64,000 bases of DNA. Source: Coriobacteriaceae bacterium (GTDB lineage Bacteria; Actinomycetota; Coriobacteriia; Coriobacteriales; Coriobacteriaceae). The stretch covers positions 1,178,001 through 1,242,000 of the forward strand of contig DAJPGB010000001.1 of NCBI GenBank assembly GCA_025992855.1. Direction: 5' to 3'. The position numbers and the translations under genes are program-made. The notes under the pieces were generated by a model. That model had not been told where the DNA came from. It saw nothing but the letters and a program-made list of their open reading frames with translations, and did no database searches. Numbering within the stretch: the first letter of the stretch is position 1; every line of letters begins with the position of its first letter. This document shows positions 42,079-50,053 of the stretch, piece after piece.

Positions 42079-42111
42079 TTGGTGCAAAGCAACCTGTCCC
42101 CGATGCACCAA
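42079..42111. repeat. REP-like palindrome, GCACCA family, right copy
   Basis: TTGGTGCAAAGCAACCTGTC...GCACCAA hairpin, an inverted and slightly diverged copy of 40853-40884. Confidence 0.65.
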
Positions 42112-42186
42112 TCTTCGATGCGCCTGGGGCGGGCTCGACAGCTATACTGGTTCGTGCTCAATTCGATCTAGAACGGAATGCCGTAT

Positions 42187-43191
42187 ATGAAAATCAATCA
42201 CGCGATTCTGCATATCCTGGACTTTGACTCTGCCGTCAACGTTATGAGCCAGCGCGAGCTCGATATCGAGAGCCGTACCGTGCGCAATTTCGTAACCACG
42301 CATCTGCGCCGCGCACGAACCTCGGCCGACAATAAACGCGCCACGTTTGCCGAGAACTCTGCGTTTGGCGGCGAGCTCAAGGGCTATTTCTTTGGCGAGC
42401 GCGAGTTTGTGGACCTGTCGCAGCAGATTGCGGAGTTTATCTCCTCCGAGCTCACCAAAGCCGAGAAAGCCGAGTCCACCGACGTGCTGGTGGCCGATTT
42501 TGACGACGATGAGGATGCCCGCTGGTTTGCCGTGATGCTGCTGGGCTCTAAACAGGCTTTTATGCACGAAGTGGGCCGCGAGGAGGGGGAGGTGCGCAAC
42601 GACATCGCGCGCCATTACGCCATTTTGCCAAATCCCTCGCAGAAGGTGCCGAGCTATGCCATCGTGCGCGCGAGCACCATGGAGATTGGCTATGTGGACA
42701 AGAAACGCAAGATTGCCGGTGAGGACCGTATGCTTATCCCCGATGGCCTGCTGCAGTGCGACACGGGCGTGTCGGGCAAGGAAGTCATCGATACCGTGAC
42801 GCGTGTGGTCGAGGAAGTCGCCGAGGAGCACGGCGCCAACACGGCCGTGGCGCTCGCCAAGGTTAAGGCCGCTGTGGCCGAGAAGGTCGAGGATGACGAG
42901 GAGCTGCCGCCTTGGGATATCGTCGACGAGGTCTTTGAGGACGAACCGGTTATCAAGGAGAGCGTGCGCGCGGCACTGACTGAGGAGAAGGTGCCTGAGC
43001 TTGTGCCCGTGGAGCGCAAGCAGGTCGAACGCGCGGCGGTGCGCAATCATAAGATCCGTACCGATACGGGTATCGAGATCAGCTTCCCGGCCGAGATGGG
43101 TTCGAACTCCGAGTACATCGAGTTTGTCAACGAGCCCAACGGCCTCATCTCCATCGAGCTCAAGAATATCGGCAGCATCGAGAATCGATAG
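42187..43191 (+). CDS. 37-kDa nucleoid-associated protein (YejK/NA37 family)
   Basis: A 334-residue protein beginning MKINHAILHILDFDSAVNVMSQREL, the typical NA37 start, with FFGEREFVDLSQQIAEFI, ADFDDDEDARWFAVMLLGSKQAF and a C-terminal ISFPAEMGSNSEYIEFVNEPNGLISIELKNI. Family members bind the nucleoid; detailed role unclear. ATG 42178 is an alternative start three codons earlier; ribosome sites are weak for both. It is followed by the operator of a toxin-antitoxin operon. Confidence 0.85.
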   Translation: MKINHAILHILDFDSAVNVMSQRELDIESRTVRNFVTTHLRRARTSADNKRATFAENSAFGGELKGYFFGEREFVDLSQQIAEFISSELTKAEKAESTDVLVADFDDDEDARWFAVMLLGSKQAFMHEVGREEGEVRNDIARHYAILPNPSQKVPSYAIVRASTMEIGYVDKKRKIAGEDRMLIPDGLLQCDTGVSGKEVIDTVTRVVEEVAEEHGANTAVALAKVKAAVAEKVEDDEELPPWDIVDEVFEDEPVIKESVRAALTEEKVPELVPVERKQVERAAVRNHKIRTDTGIEISFPAEMGSNSEYIEFVNEPNGLISIELKNIGSIENR

Positions 43192-43217
43192 GGCTTTTTT
43201 CTTTCGAATAAAAGTCT

Positions 43218-43267
43218 GGATTATATTTTGAAGTATACTTTGAAATATAATCCAGATTATATTTTGG
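43218..43267 (+). promoter_or_regulatory. Toxin-antitoxin operator palindrome
   Basis: A 36-bp near-perfect palindrome (43218-43253, centre AAGTATACTT, ends GGATTATATTT/AAATATAATCC) plus a third half-site AGATTATATTTTGG (43254-43267). AT-rich and directly upstream of the antitoxin, as expected for autorepression by an antitoxin/toxin complex. Confidence 0.65.
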
Positions 43268-43275
43268 AGGTCAAA

Positions 43276-43626
43276 ATGTCCCCACTTGTTCTGGAAAAAC
43301 CGGTGTTTACAAAGGACCAGGTTGTTTCGGCTACCGAAGCAAGCAAGTCTTTATCTGCCATTCGTAAACGCGCAAAACGCGCACCACAGTTCATTGCCGA
43401 TCATAACGATATCGATACCGTGATTATCGACTATGCCGCCTATGAGGAAATGTACGGCGCGCTGCAGTATCTGCGTGAACTTGAGATAAATCGCATCGCT
43501 GCGGATCGAGTCAAGCATGGTCCGCATGAATTTGTTCCGTTTGAGGACGCCCTAACTACCGAGGAGCTCGCGGAGTTTGAATCGATGGATCCGGACGCGA
43601 TCCCCGATGAGGATCTTTTCGAATGA
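43276..43626 (+). CDS. Phd/YefM-type antitoxin
   Basis: A 116-residue antitoxin: TKDQVVSATEASKSLSAIRKRAKRAPQFIADHNDIDTVIIDYAAYEEMYGAL is the Phd/YefM DNA-binding fold, and the acidic C-terminal tail (EFESMDPDAIPDEDLFE) would wrap the toxin. TTGGAGG at 43265-43270 precedes the ATG. The stop overlaps the toxin start by 4 nt (ATGA), coupling translation. The palindrome upstream fits autoregulation. Confidence 0.88.
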   Translation: MSPLVLEKPVFTKDQVVSATEASKSLSAIRKRAKRAPQFIADHNDIDTVIIDYAAYEEMYGALQYLRELEINRIAADRVKHGPHEFVPFEDALTTEELAEFESMDPDAIPDEDLFE

Positions 43627-43967
43627 GTGGGCATTTTGTCGTCGGCTTTTTGAATCGAGACGTCGAGAAGGAATATCAAAAACTAGATGGATCTCAGCGA
43701 AGACTCGTCCGTATTGCAGTCGCGAAATTAAAGACGCGCGCTGATGAAATTGGAACGCCGCTTCACGGTGAGCTTGCCGGCTGCAAAAAGATCAAATGGC
43801 GGAATGCAGGACTCCGAATGGTTTTTCGAATCCGGGAGGACGGAACGGTTGAGATTGCCGAGATCGTGGCAATAGGGCGGCGCGACCGTTCCGAGGTCTA
43901 TAAGACGGCCGCAGGGCGCCTGTCAAAGCGACCCGCCATGGTTGAATACGACGGAACCCTGAGATGA
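43623..43967 (+). CDS. RelE/ParE-superfamily toxin
   Basis: A 114-residue toxin: VGFLNRDVEKEYQKLDGSQRRLVRIAVAKLKTRADEIGTPLHGELAGCKKIKWRNAGLRMVFRI fits the RelE/HigB-type beta-sheet fold with basic catalytic-face residues; ends EIVAIGRRDRSEVYKTAAGRL. RelE-type proteins cleave mRNA in the ribosome, ParE types poison gyrase; IVAIGRRDRSEVY favours the RelE type. Closed by a terminator at 43970. Confidence 0.87.
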   Translation: MSGHFVVGFLNRDVEKEYQKLDGSQRRLVRIAVAKLKTRADEIGTPLHGELAGCKKIKWRNAGLRMVFRIREDGTVEIAEIVAIGRRDRSEVYKTAAGRLSKRPAMVEYDGTLR

Positions 43968-43969
43968 TG

Positions 43970-44004
43970 AAGGCCGAAGCCCCGATGGTGCTTCGGCCTT
44001 TTTT
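43970..44004 (+). terminator. Terminator of the toxin-antitoxin operon
   Basis: AAGGCCGAAGC and GCTTCGGCCTT pair perfectly, followed by TTTTTT. Confidence 0.92.
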
Positions 44005-44056
44005 GTTTTCGGCTTGGTTGCTGACATTGCGCCGGAGGTTGAGCATACGTCAGCGA

Positions 44057-44153
44057 AAACGCCCCTAAGCGAGCAAGGTGACGTGAAAGAGGAGGGAAGC
44101 GTATTTTGTACGCGACCGACGATTGAGCGCCAGATTGCCGCTTAGGGGCGTTT
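44057..44153. repeat. Structured ~100-nt repeat element, copy 1
   Basis: A perfect 15-bp terminal stem (44057-44071 with 44139-44153) encloses a conserved core with GAAAGAGGAGGGAAGCGTA and a GCGTA/TACGC hairpin (44099-44113). The core is homologous to 59622-59685, whereas the terminal arms are unrelated in sequence but also complementary there. Confidence 0.7.
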
Positions 44154-44195
44154 GCAGCGTCGAGCTGTTGCGCGGTTTGGCAAAACCGCGCAACT

Positions 44196-44915
44196 CTACA
44201 GCTGGCGCAGACCTTCCTCGAGGCCGGTCTTGCTGTCGGTCTTCTCGTCGCGCATCTTGATGACGCGGGCGGGGACACCGGCCACGACGGCACCGGCGGG
44301 GACGTCCTCGACGCACACGGCGCCGGCGGCAACAACAGCGCCCCTGCCCACGCGCACGCCCTCCAGGACCACGGCGTTGGCGCCAATCATAACGTCGTCC
44401 TCGATGATGACGGGCGTGGCGCTGGCGGGCTCCACGACGCCTGCCAGCACGGTGCCGGCGCCGATGTGGCAGTTCTTGCCCACGGTGGCGCGGCCGCCCA
44501 GCACGGCGCCCATATCGATCATGGAACCCTCACCAATGACGGAGCCGATGTTGATGATGGCACCCATCATGATGACGGCGCGATCGCCGATCTCGACGCG
44601 GTCACGGATGATTGCGCCCGGCTCGATGCGGGCGTTGATGCCCTTAAGGTCGAGCATGGGCACGGCAGAGTTGCGGCAGTCATTCTCGACATCGTAGTAG
44701 TCGATGGAGTCGGCATTGGCATCGAGGATGGCCTTGAGCTCATCCCAGTCGCCAAAGACGGTCTTGCCGCGACGGCCGCCGTAGACATGTGCGTCGCCCC
44801 AGGCAACCTTCATGCCGGGCTTCTCGCGCACGTACAGCTTGACAGGTGTCTTTTTGGGCGCGGTGGCGATGTAGTTGATAATCTCCTGGGCATCCATCTC
44901 GGCTGCGTTACTCAT
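44196..44915 (-). CDS. dapH: Tetrahydrodipicolinate N-acetyltransferase
   Basis: A 239-residue left-handed beta-helix acetyltransferase. N-terminal MDAQEIINYIATAPKKTPVKLYV and AVPMLDLKGINARIEPGAIIRDRVEIGDRAVIMMGAIINIGSVIGEGSMIDMGAVLGGRATVGKNCHIGAG match DapH rather than the succinyl-type DapD (also shorter). It acetylates tetrahydrodipicolinate, defining the N-acetyl branch of diaminopimelate/lysine synthesis. AAGGAG lies upstream of the ATG. Third gene after lysA-dapA and dapB, 39 nt downstream of dapB. Confidence 0.93.
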   Translation of the reverse strand: MSNAAEMDAQEIINYIATAPKKTPVKLYVREKPGMKVAWGDAHVYGGRRGKTVFGDWDELKAILDANADSIDYYDVENDCRNSAVPMLDLKGINARIEPGAIIRDRVEIGDRAVIMMGAIINIGSVIGEGSMIDMGAVLGGRATVGKNCHIGAGTVLAGVVEPASATPVIIEDDVMIGANAVVLEGVRVGRGAVVAAGAVCVEDVPAGAVVAGVPARVIKMRDEKTDSKTGLEEGLRQL

Positions 44916-44954
44916 ATGCTGTTTCTCCTTTTCGTGGATACGGTTGATACCTGG

Positions 44955-45695
44955 TTAGGCAAACATGACCTGGTCGAAGGTGTAGAAGCCGGGGTCGCGG
45001 GTGACGAGCTTCTGAGCGGCGGCCAGGGCGCCGTTGACGAAGATCTGACGGCTCGTGGCGCGGTGGGTGAGCGTGACCTCCTCGTCCTGGCCAAAGAAAC
45101 TCACTTCGTGGACGCCGGCGACAGTGCCACCGCGCAGCGAGTGCATGCCGATCTCCTTGGGATCGCGTGCTCCGCACATGCCCTCGCGGCCATAGACGGG
45201 GTGGTAGCCTGCCTCGGGCTCGGCTTCGACGACGGCGTCGAGCAACAACTTGGCAGTGCCGCTGGGGGCGTCGACCTTTTGGTTATGGTGCGTCTCGACG
45301 ATTTCGCAGTCAAAGCCGGGCAGCTCGCGTGTAGCCTGCGCTACCAGATGGCGCAGGGCTGCGATACCGATGGAGTAATTGCCCGAGTGCATAACGCGGG
45401 TGTTCTGGCCCAGCTCACGCAGGCGGTCCATCTGCTCGGGGGTGTAGCCTGTGGTGCCTGAGACCAACGCCGCGCCCGTGCGCTCGACATAGGCGACGAC
45501 GGCGTCGAAGGTCGCGACGTTCGAGAAGTCGATAATCACATCGGCAGCCGGTGCGTTCTCGAGCTCGCTCAAATCGAAGCCAATCTGGGCCACGAAATCA
45601 AAAACGGGCTGCCCGGCGGCATCGACAATGCTTTCGGCGGTGGTGCGGATGAGCGAGCCCATGCGGCCCGTTCCCATAATGACGGTCTTAATCAA
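44955..45695 (-). CDS. dapB: 4-hydroxy-tetrahydrodipicolinate reductase
   Basis: A 246-residue DapB. NAD(P) loop VIMGTGRMGSLI at the start; VIIDFSNVATFDAVV; SGTTGYTPEQ; the catalytic HHNQKVDAPSGTAKLL with the conserved double His/Lys; C-terminal HRATSRQIFVNGALAAAQ. It reduces the product of DapA with NAD(P)H. Its start overlaps the end of the lysA-dapA frame by 8 nt, so translation is coupled. Length typical of Gram-positive DapB. Confidence 0.94.
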   Translation of the reverse strand: MIKTVIMGTGRMGSLIRTTAESIVDAAGQPVFDFVAQIGFDLSELENAPAADVIIDFSNVATFDAVVAYVERTGAALVSGTTGYTPEQMDRLRELGQNTRVMHSGNYSIGIAALRHLVAQATRELPGFDCEIVETHHNQKVDAPSGTAKLLLDAVVEAEPEAGYHPVYGREGMCGARDPKEIGMHSLRGGTVAGVHEVSFFGQDEEVTLTHRATSRQIFVNGALAAAQKLVTRDPGFYTFDQVMFA

Positions 45696-47997
45696 GCAGA
45701 CCAGCTCCCTTCAGAGCATCGGTAAGTGCGGATCGCGTGTCGTCTGCCATAGGGCACAGCGGCATACGGTAGTTTGCCTCGATCATGCCCATCTGGGCGA
45801 GCGCTTCCTTAACGGGGATGGGGTTGACCTCGCTAAAGAGGGCATTGATGAGCGGCTGACCGGCAATCTGGATATCGCGGGCGCGCTCCACGTCGCCGTC
45901 CAGATAGGCGCGGCACATGTCGTGCACGAGCTGCGGCTGAACATCGGCCCACACGCTGATGGTGCCCGAGGCGCCCAGGCTCATGAGCGGCACGGTAAGC
46001 GCGTCCTCGCCCGAGTACATGCGGAAGTCATCGGATAGCAGGTGGGCGATCTTGGCCGCGTAGGCGACGTTGCCCGAGGCCTCCTTGATGCCCATGATGT
46101 TGGGGTGCGCGGCCAAGCGCTCTACGTTGCGCTCGCTGATGCCGCAGCCACAGCGGCCAGGGATGTTGTACAGAATGCAGGGGATGTCCACGGCGTCGGC
46201 GACGGTCTTAAAGTGCTGATAGATACCCTCTTCGTTAGACTTGTTGTAGTAGGGGGTAATGAGCAGCAGACCATCGGCGCCCAAGCCCTGGTAGGTGAGC
46301 GACTTGGTGAGCATGGTCTGCGTGGAGTTGGAGCCCGAGCCGGCGATGACGGGGACGCGTCCTGCAACATGCTTGACCACGGCGGCGACGACGGAGTTGT
46401 CCTCGTCATCGGTCATCGTGGCACTCTCGCCGGTGGTGCCCAGGGTGAGGATGGCGTCGGTGCCGTTTTGCAGGTGGAAATCGATAAGGCGCTCGAGCGC
46501 GTCAAAGTCGACGCTGCCGTCTTTTTTAAACGGCGTAACCAGGGCGACGATTGAGCCCTCGAGATTGCGGATGTCCATGTTCTTCTCCTTCGCCTCCGCG
46601 ATCTGGATGCGTTTGTTCCATTGAGCTGCGACTGCTAGGCGCTCGTCTTGGGCGCGACGGCGGGCACTTTCGGCGCGCGACTTGGCCAGCAGCTCTCGGC
46701 CGCACGGCAGCACGTCGAGCGTGGCAAAGTAATCGCCCGGGCGCTCGGCGCGGCGGATAAGGCCGGCCGAGCCGTCGGGGCGCAGCAGCACCTCGGCGGA
46801 GCGCAGGCGGCCGTTGTAGTTGTAGCCCATGGAGTAGCCATGCGCACCGGTATCATGGATTACAAGCAGGTCACCCATGTCGATATGCGGCAGCTCGCGA
46901 TCGATAGCGAACTTGTCGTTGTTCTCGCACAGATTGCCCGTGATGTCATAGGTGTTCGTGACGGGCGCTGTGGCCTTGTCGGCGCCGCCCGGCTGACCCA
47001 TCACCGTGATGTGGTGGTAAGCGCCATACATGGCGGGACGAATGAGGTCGACGGCACTGGCGTCTACGCCGATATAGTCCTTGTAGATCTGCTTCTCGTG
47101 GATAGCCTTGGTGACCAGGCAGCCGTAGGGACCCATCATAAAGCGGCCCATCTCAGTGCAGATGGCCACATCGCCCATGCCGGCGGGAACCAGGATCTCG
47201 TCGTATGCCGCGTGTACTCCCTCGCCGATGGCGCGAATGTCGTTGGCCTGCTGCTCGGGCAGGTAGGGGATGCCGACGCCGCCGGACAGATTGATGAAGG
47301 CGACGTGTGCGCCGGTCTCGCGCTCCAGGCGTACGGCAAGCTCAAAGAGGATGCGCGCGAGCTTGGGGTAGTAGTCGTTGGTGACGGTGTTGCTGGCAAG
47401 GAATGCGTGGATGCCAAAGTCCTCGGCGCCCTTGGCCTTGAGCATGCGGAAGGCCTCGAAGAGTTGCTCGGTGGTCATGCCATATTTGGAGTCGCCCGGG
47501 TTGTCCATGATGCCGTTGGAGAGCTGGAACAGGCCGCCTGGATTAAAGCGGCAGCTGACCGTCTTGGGGATGGGCCCCGCAACGCGCTCAAAGAACCCGA
47601 TGTGGCTGATGTCGTCAAAGTTGACGATGGCACCCAGCTTGTCGGCGAGCTCAAAGTCGGCAGCCGGTGTGTCGTTGGACGAGAACATGATGTCGTGTCC
47701 CGTGATACCCAGTGAGCGGGCGATCATGAGCTCGGTATAGCTCGAGCAATCGCAGCCGCAGCCGTATTCGTTGAGAATGGAGATGAGCGCCGGGTTGGGG
47801 TTGGCCTTGACGGCAAAGTATTCCTTAAAGCCCGGGTTCCATGCAAAGGCGTCGCGCACTTCTTGCATGTTGCGGCGGATGCCCGCCTCGTCGTATAGAT
47901 GAAACGGCGTGGGGAACTGCTCGACGATATGCTCGAGTGTCTCCTTGTCCACAAACGGCTGCTTGGCCGCATATGCCTCGTTGGGGGTCAATGCCAT
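45688..47997 (-). CDS. lysA-dapA: LysA-DapA fusion: diaminopimelate decarboxylase plus dihydrodipicolinate synthase
   Basis: One uninterrupted frame of 769 residues. Residues 1-~430 are diaminopimelate decarboxylase: PLP Lys64 in YFAVKANPNP, HDIMFSSNDT, LSGGVGIPY, CTEMGRFMM and the usual end RPGDYFATLDVL. A helical charged linker of about 40 residues (ELLAKSRAESARRRAQDERL...) follows. Residues 474-769 are a complete DapA: GSIVALVTPF, LTLGTTGESATM, YNIPGRCGCGIS and Schiff-base lysine in MGIKEASGN. Thus the first and last enzymes of the pathway share one polypeptide. An internal ATG at 46578 has AAGGAG 6 nt upstream, so free DapA could also be made. Preceded by a lysine riboswitch; overlaps dapB. 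Confidence 0.88.
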   Translation of the reverse strand: MALTPNEAYAAKQPFVDKETLEHIVEQFPTPFHLYDEAGIRRNMQEVRDAFAWNPGFKEYFAVKANPNPALISILNEYGCGCDCSSYTELMIARSLGITGHDIMFSSNDTPAADFELADKLGAIVNFDDISHIGFFERVAGPIPKTVSCRFNPGGLFQLSNGIMDNPGDSKYGMTTEQLFEAFRMLKAKGAEDFGIHAFLASNTVTNDYYPKLARILFELAVRLERETGAHVAFINLSGGVGIPYLPEQQANDIRAIGEGVHAAYDEILVPAGMGDVAICTEMGRFMMGPYGCLVTKAIHEKQIYKDYIGVDASAVDLIRPAMYGAYHHITVMGQPGGADKATAPVTNTYDITGNLCENNDKFAIDRELPHIDMGDLLVIHDTGAHGYSMGYNYNGRLRSAEVLLRPDGSAGLIRRAERPGDYFATLDVLPCGRELLAKSRAESARRRAQDERLAVAAQWNKRIQIAEAKEKNMDIRNLEGSIVALVTPFKKDGSVDFDALERLIDFHLQNGTDAILTLGTTGESATMTDDEDNSVVAAVVKHVAGRVPVIAGSGSNSTQTMLTKSLTYQGLGADGLLLITPYYNKSNEEGIYQHFKTVADAVDIPCILYNIPGRCGCGISERNVERLAAHPNIMGIKEASGNVAYAAKIAHLLSDDFRMYSGEDALTVPLMSLGASGTISVWADVQPQLVHDMCRAYLDGDVERARDIQIAGQPLINALFSEVNPIPVKEALAQMGMIEANYRMPLCPMADDTRSALTDALKGAGLLD

Positions 47998-48067
47998 GTC
48001 CCGTAAACCTCGCTATCCAGACGGCGCCATCTGCGCATCGAATCCGCATAGCGTGGACCCAATGTCC

Positions 48068-48228
48068 GGATAGCGCTCCCGCATTGCTGCAGACAGTCCT
48101 GTGGGTGTTTCCCACAGGCCCACCAGGTTGTTCGTGCCCGAAAAGCCCAGTTCGGCGGGTTTCGCCTCTCCACGGGGTCAAAGCCTGCCGGCTCGCCCGC
48201 GGTTCTTCGTGCCCGCGCCTCTATCAAG
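48068..48228 (-). promoter_or_regulatory. Lysine riboswitch (L box) before lysA-dapA
   Basis: Read on the minus strand: GATAGAGGCGCGGGC (48225-48211), GGAGAGGCGAAACCCGCCGA in the middle and a CCTGTGGG/CCCACAGG stem followed by ACTGTC (about 48117-48092), the conserved lysine-aptamer core. P1 can form between GATAG and CTATC (48221-48225 with 48070-48074). The P1 3' strand GCGCTATCC can instead pair with GGATAGCG at 48011-48019 next to the ribosome site, giving mutually exclusive structures. Confidence 0.82.
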
Positions 48229-48375
48229 TGGTAACGACCCTACCACGTTGCACTTTACCAAACAAGAGTATTCGTATATAACGTTTAAAAAATGCAGGGA
48301 TATGCTGGAAACATGTGCGCCACAATCCTGTATCACAATAAGTTGCAACAGATGTGCCTCACGAAGGGATCCTCT
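48229..48375. other. Divergent promoter region of the lysine operon and the M20 gene
   Basis: No gene. An AT-rich stretch (about 48255-48295, with TATATAAC near 48275) probably holds promoters for both strands; exact elements cannot be fixed by eye. GAAGGG near 48364 is the ribosome site of the + strand gene. Confidence 0.45.
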
Positions 48376-49563
48376 ATGACCGAGCTCCAAGAACTCCGTC
48401 GCTATCGCCGCGATCTCCATCGCATTCCGGAGCTCGATTTCGATCTTCCGCAAACCATTGCCTATATCGAGGGCGTGCTGGCACCGCTCACCTGCGAAGT
48501 GACCCATCCGTGCCCCAGCTGCGTCTGCGCTTTCTTCGACGCCGGCGTTGATGCCGCGCATGCCACGGCGATTCGCGCCGATATGGATGCGCTGCCCATC
48601 GCGGAAGCGACGGGAGCGGCCTTTGCCTCAACCCATCCCGGCAAGATGCACGCTTGCGGACATGACGGACACATGGCCATGGCGCTTGCCGCCGCGACGT
48701 ATGTCGACCGTACGATTCGCGAGCATCCGGGCGCCATTAGGCGCAATGTTCTCTTTGTGTTCCAGCCGGCCGAGGAAACGACCGGTGGTGCCAAGACGGT
48801 ATGCGAGAGCGGTGTGTTCGAGCGCTATGGGGCCGACCGCATTTTTGGCTTCCATGTGTGGCCCGATCTGCCCGCCGGCACGTTAGCGAGCTGCCCCGGT
48901 CCGCTGCTAGCGCGTTCGAGCGAGACGCATGTGCACATTCACGGGGCGAGCATCCATATCGCCAAGACCTACGGCGTTCCCGTTAGCGAATCGCACGATG
49001 CGGCATTGGCGGCTGCCAAGTTCTTGGTTTCCGAGCGCGAACTCATGGACGAGCTGGGCACCGACGAGCCCTGTATCGGTAAGTTTGGTCTGCTGCAGGC
49101 CGGTACGGTTTGCAACGCGGTGGCGGGGGAGGCCCATGTGGCCGGCAGCCTGCGTGTGTTTACGGACGACATGTTCGACCGGGCGCGCGAAGGCGTGCGC
49201 CGCGTGCTGGACGATGCCTGTGCCGCAACGGGCTGCACGTACGATCTCGACTTTGCCGAGGGTTATCCACCGGTCGATAACGACCCCGAGTTGTTTGCCA
49301 ACATCACGCCTGCCTTGCCCGGGCTGCAGCTTGTAGAGGAGCCGCTGTTAATTGCCGAGGACTTTGCTTCCTATCAGCGCCATCTGCCGGGCGTGTTCTT
49401 CTTGCTGGGCACGGGTATGCCAGAGGACCAAGACAACCCGAGTGATTCGGATGGCTGCCCCGCCTATGCCACGAGCGCTCTGCATACCGATACCATGCTC
49501 TTCGACGAGGAAATCCTTCTCAAAGGCCTCGATGTCTACAAACGATTGCTTGTGATGGAGTGA
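48376..49563 (+). CDS. M20D-family amidohydrolase, N-acetyldiaminopimelate deacetylase candidate
   Basis: A 395-residue M20 metallopeptidase/deacylase. Metal-site motifs: IRADMDALPI, MHACGHDGHMAMALAAA, FQPAEETTGGAK, GFHVWPDLPAG and LLIAEDFASYQ near the end. The family includes hippurate hydrolases, IAA-amino-acid hydrolases and the B. subtilis N-acetyl-diaminopimelate deacetylase. Divergent placement from the lysA-dapA/dapB/dapH operon supports the latter role (inference). GAAGGG precedes the ATG; upstream codons in frame lack a site. Confidence 0.82.
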   Translation: MTELQELRRYRRDLHRIPELDFDLPQTIAYIEGVLAPLTCEVTHPCPSCVCAFFDAGVDAAHATAIRADMDALPIAEATGAAFASTHPGKMHACGHDGHMAMALAAATYVDRTIREHPGAIRRNVLFVFQPAEETTGGAKTVCESGVFERYGADRIFGFHVWPDLPAGTLASCPGPLLARSSETHVHIHGASIHIAKTYGVPVSESHDAALAAAKFLVSERELMDELGTDEPCIGKFGLLQAGTVCNAVAGEAHVAGSLRVFTDDMFDRAREGVRRVLDDACAATGCTYDLDFAEGYPPVDNDPELFANITPALPGLQLVEEPLLIAEDFASYQRHLPGVFFLLGTGMPEDQDNPSDSDGCPAYATSALHTDTMLFDEEILLKGLDVYKRLLVME

Positions 49564-49565
49564 CG

Positions 49566-49889
49566 ATGAGGCGACGCCGACAGTCTTCCGTATATAGTCC
49601 GGGTGGATGCGGGTGCGGTTTGCTGCTGCTTCCGGTCATCGCTGTGAGCATTGGCGTGATGTTTGCGCTTGCTGGGCTTGCCGCGGCGGCGCTCGTGCTG
49701 TTTATCACTGCCATCGGCGTGACGATTTGGCTCTGCCGCAATCGCGAGCAACGCCGTGCCGACGGTAAAACCAATGTCGGCTGGGTCGTCTTCCTGATCA
49801 TTGCGTACCCGCTGAGTGTCAGCTACCTGGTGTTCTTTGCCCTGTTGATGATCAGTGCCTTTACCGGGAAATCCGTCACGGTGGGTTGA
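49566..49889 (+). CDS. Small membrane protein, unknown
   Basis: A 107-residue protein with a basic start (MRRRRQSS) and three hydrophobic segments (about 17-34, 36-55 and 74-100). The ATG lies 2 nt after the stop of the M20 gene, with GGAG just before, indicating co-translation. No family recognised; an accessory of the deacylase or an unrelated envelope protein. Confidence 0.65.
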   Translation: MRRRRQSSVYSPGGCGCGLLLLPVIAVSIGVMFALAGLAAAALVLFITAIGVTIWLCRNREQRRADGKTNVGWVVFLIIAYPLSVSYLVFFALLMISAFTGKSVTVG

Positions 49890-49994
49890 TGCGCTGCCAG
49901 CAGACGGTCGCGCAAAGTGCGTTTGCTCGGCGTTTGGATAACTGCATTGGTCGTTTACCGCAACCTTAGCTCTCAGCTAATGAATTCAAGTTTA

Positions 49995-50048
49995 ATCCTT
50001 TCTACGATGTGCTGTGTGCCGGCGCGGTAGCCGGATCGTAGGAAGGAT
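49995..50048 (+). promoter_or_regulatory. Stem that sequesters the ribosome site of a lipoprotein gene
   Basis: ATCCTTTCTACGAT (49995-50008) pairs with ATCGTAGGAAGGAT (50035-50048; one G-T), enclosing an inner CCGG...CCGG hairpin. The right arm contains the AGGAAGG ribosome site of the gene starting at 50054, so translation would be blocked when the stem forms. Confidence 0.55.
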
Positions 50049-50053
50049 GCATA

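Noticed and set aside
44164..44192. Hairpin TTGCGCGGTTT/AAACCGCGCAA as dapH terminator
   Set aside because: A good stem, but no T-run follows on the dapH strand; not called as a terminator.
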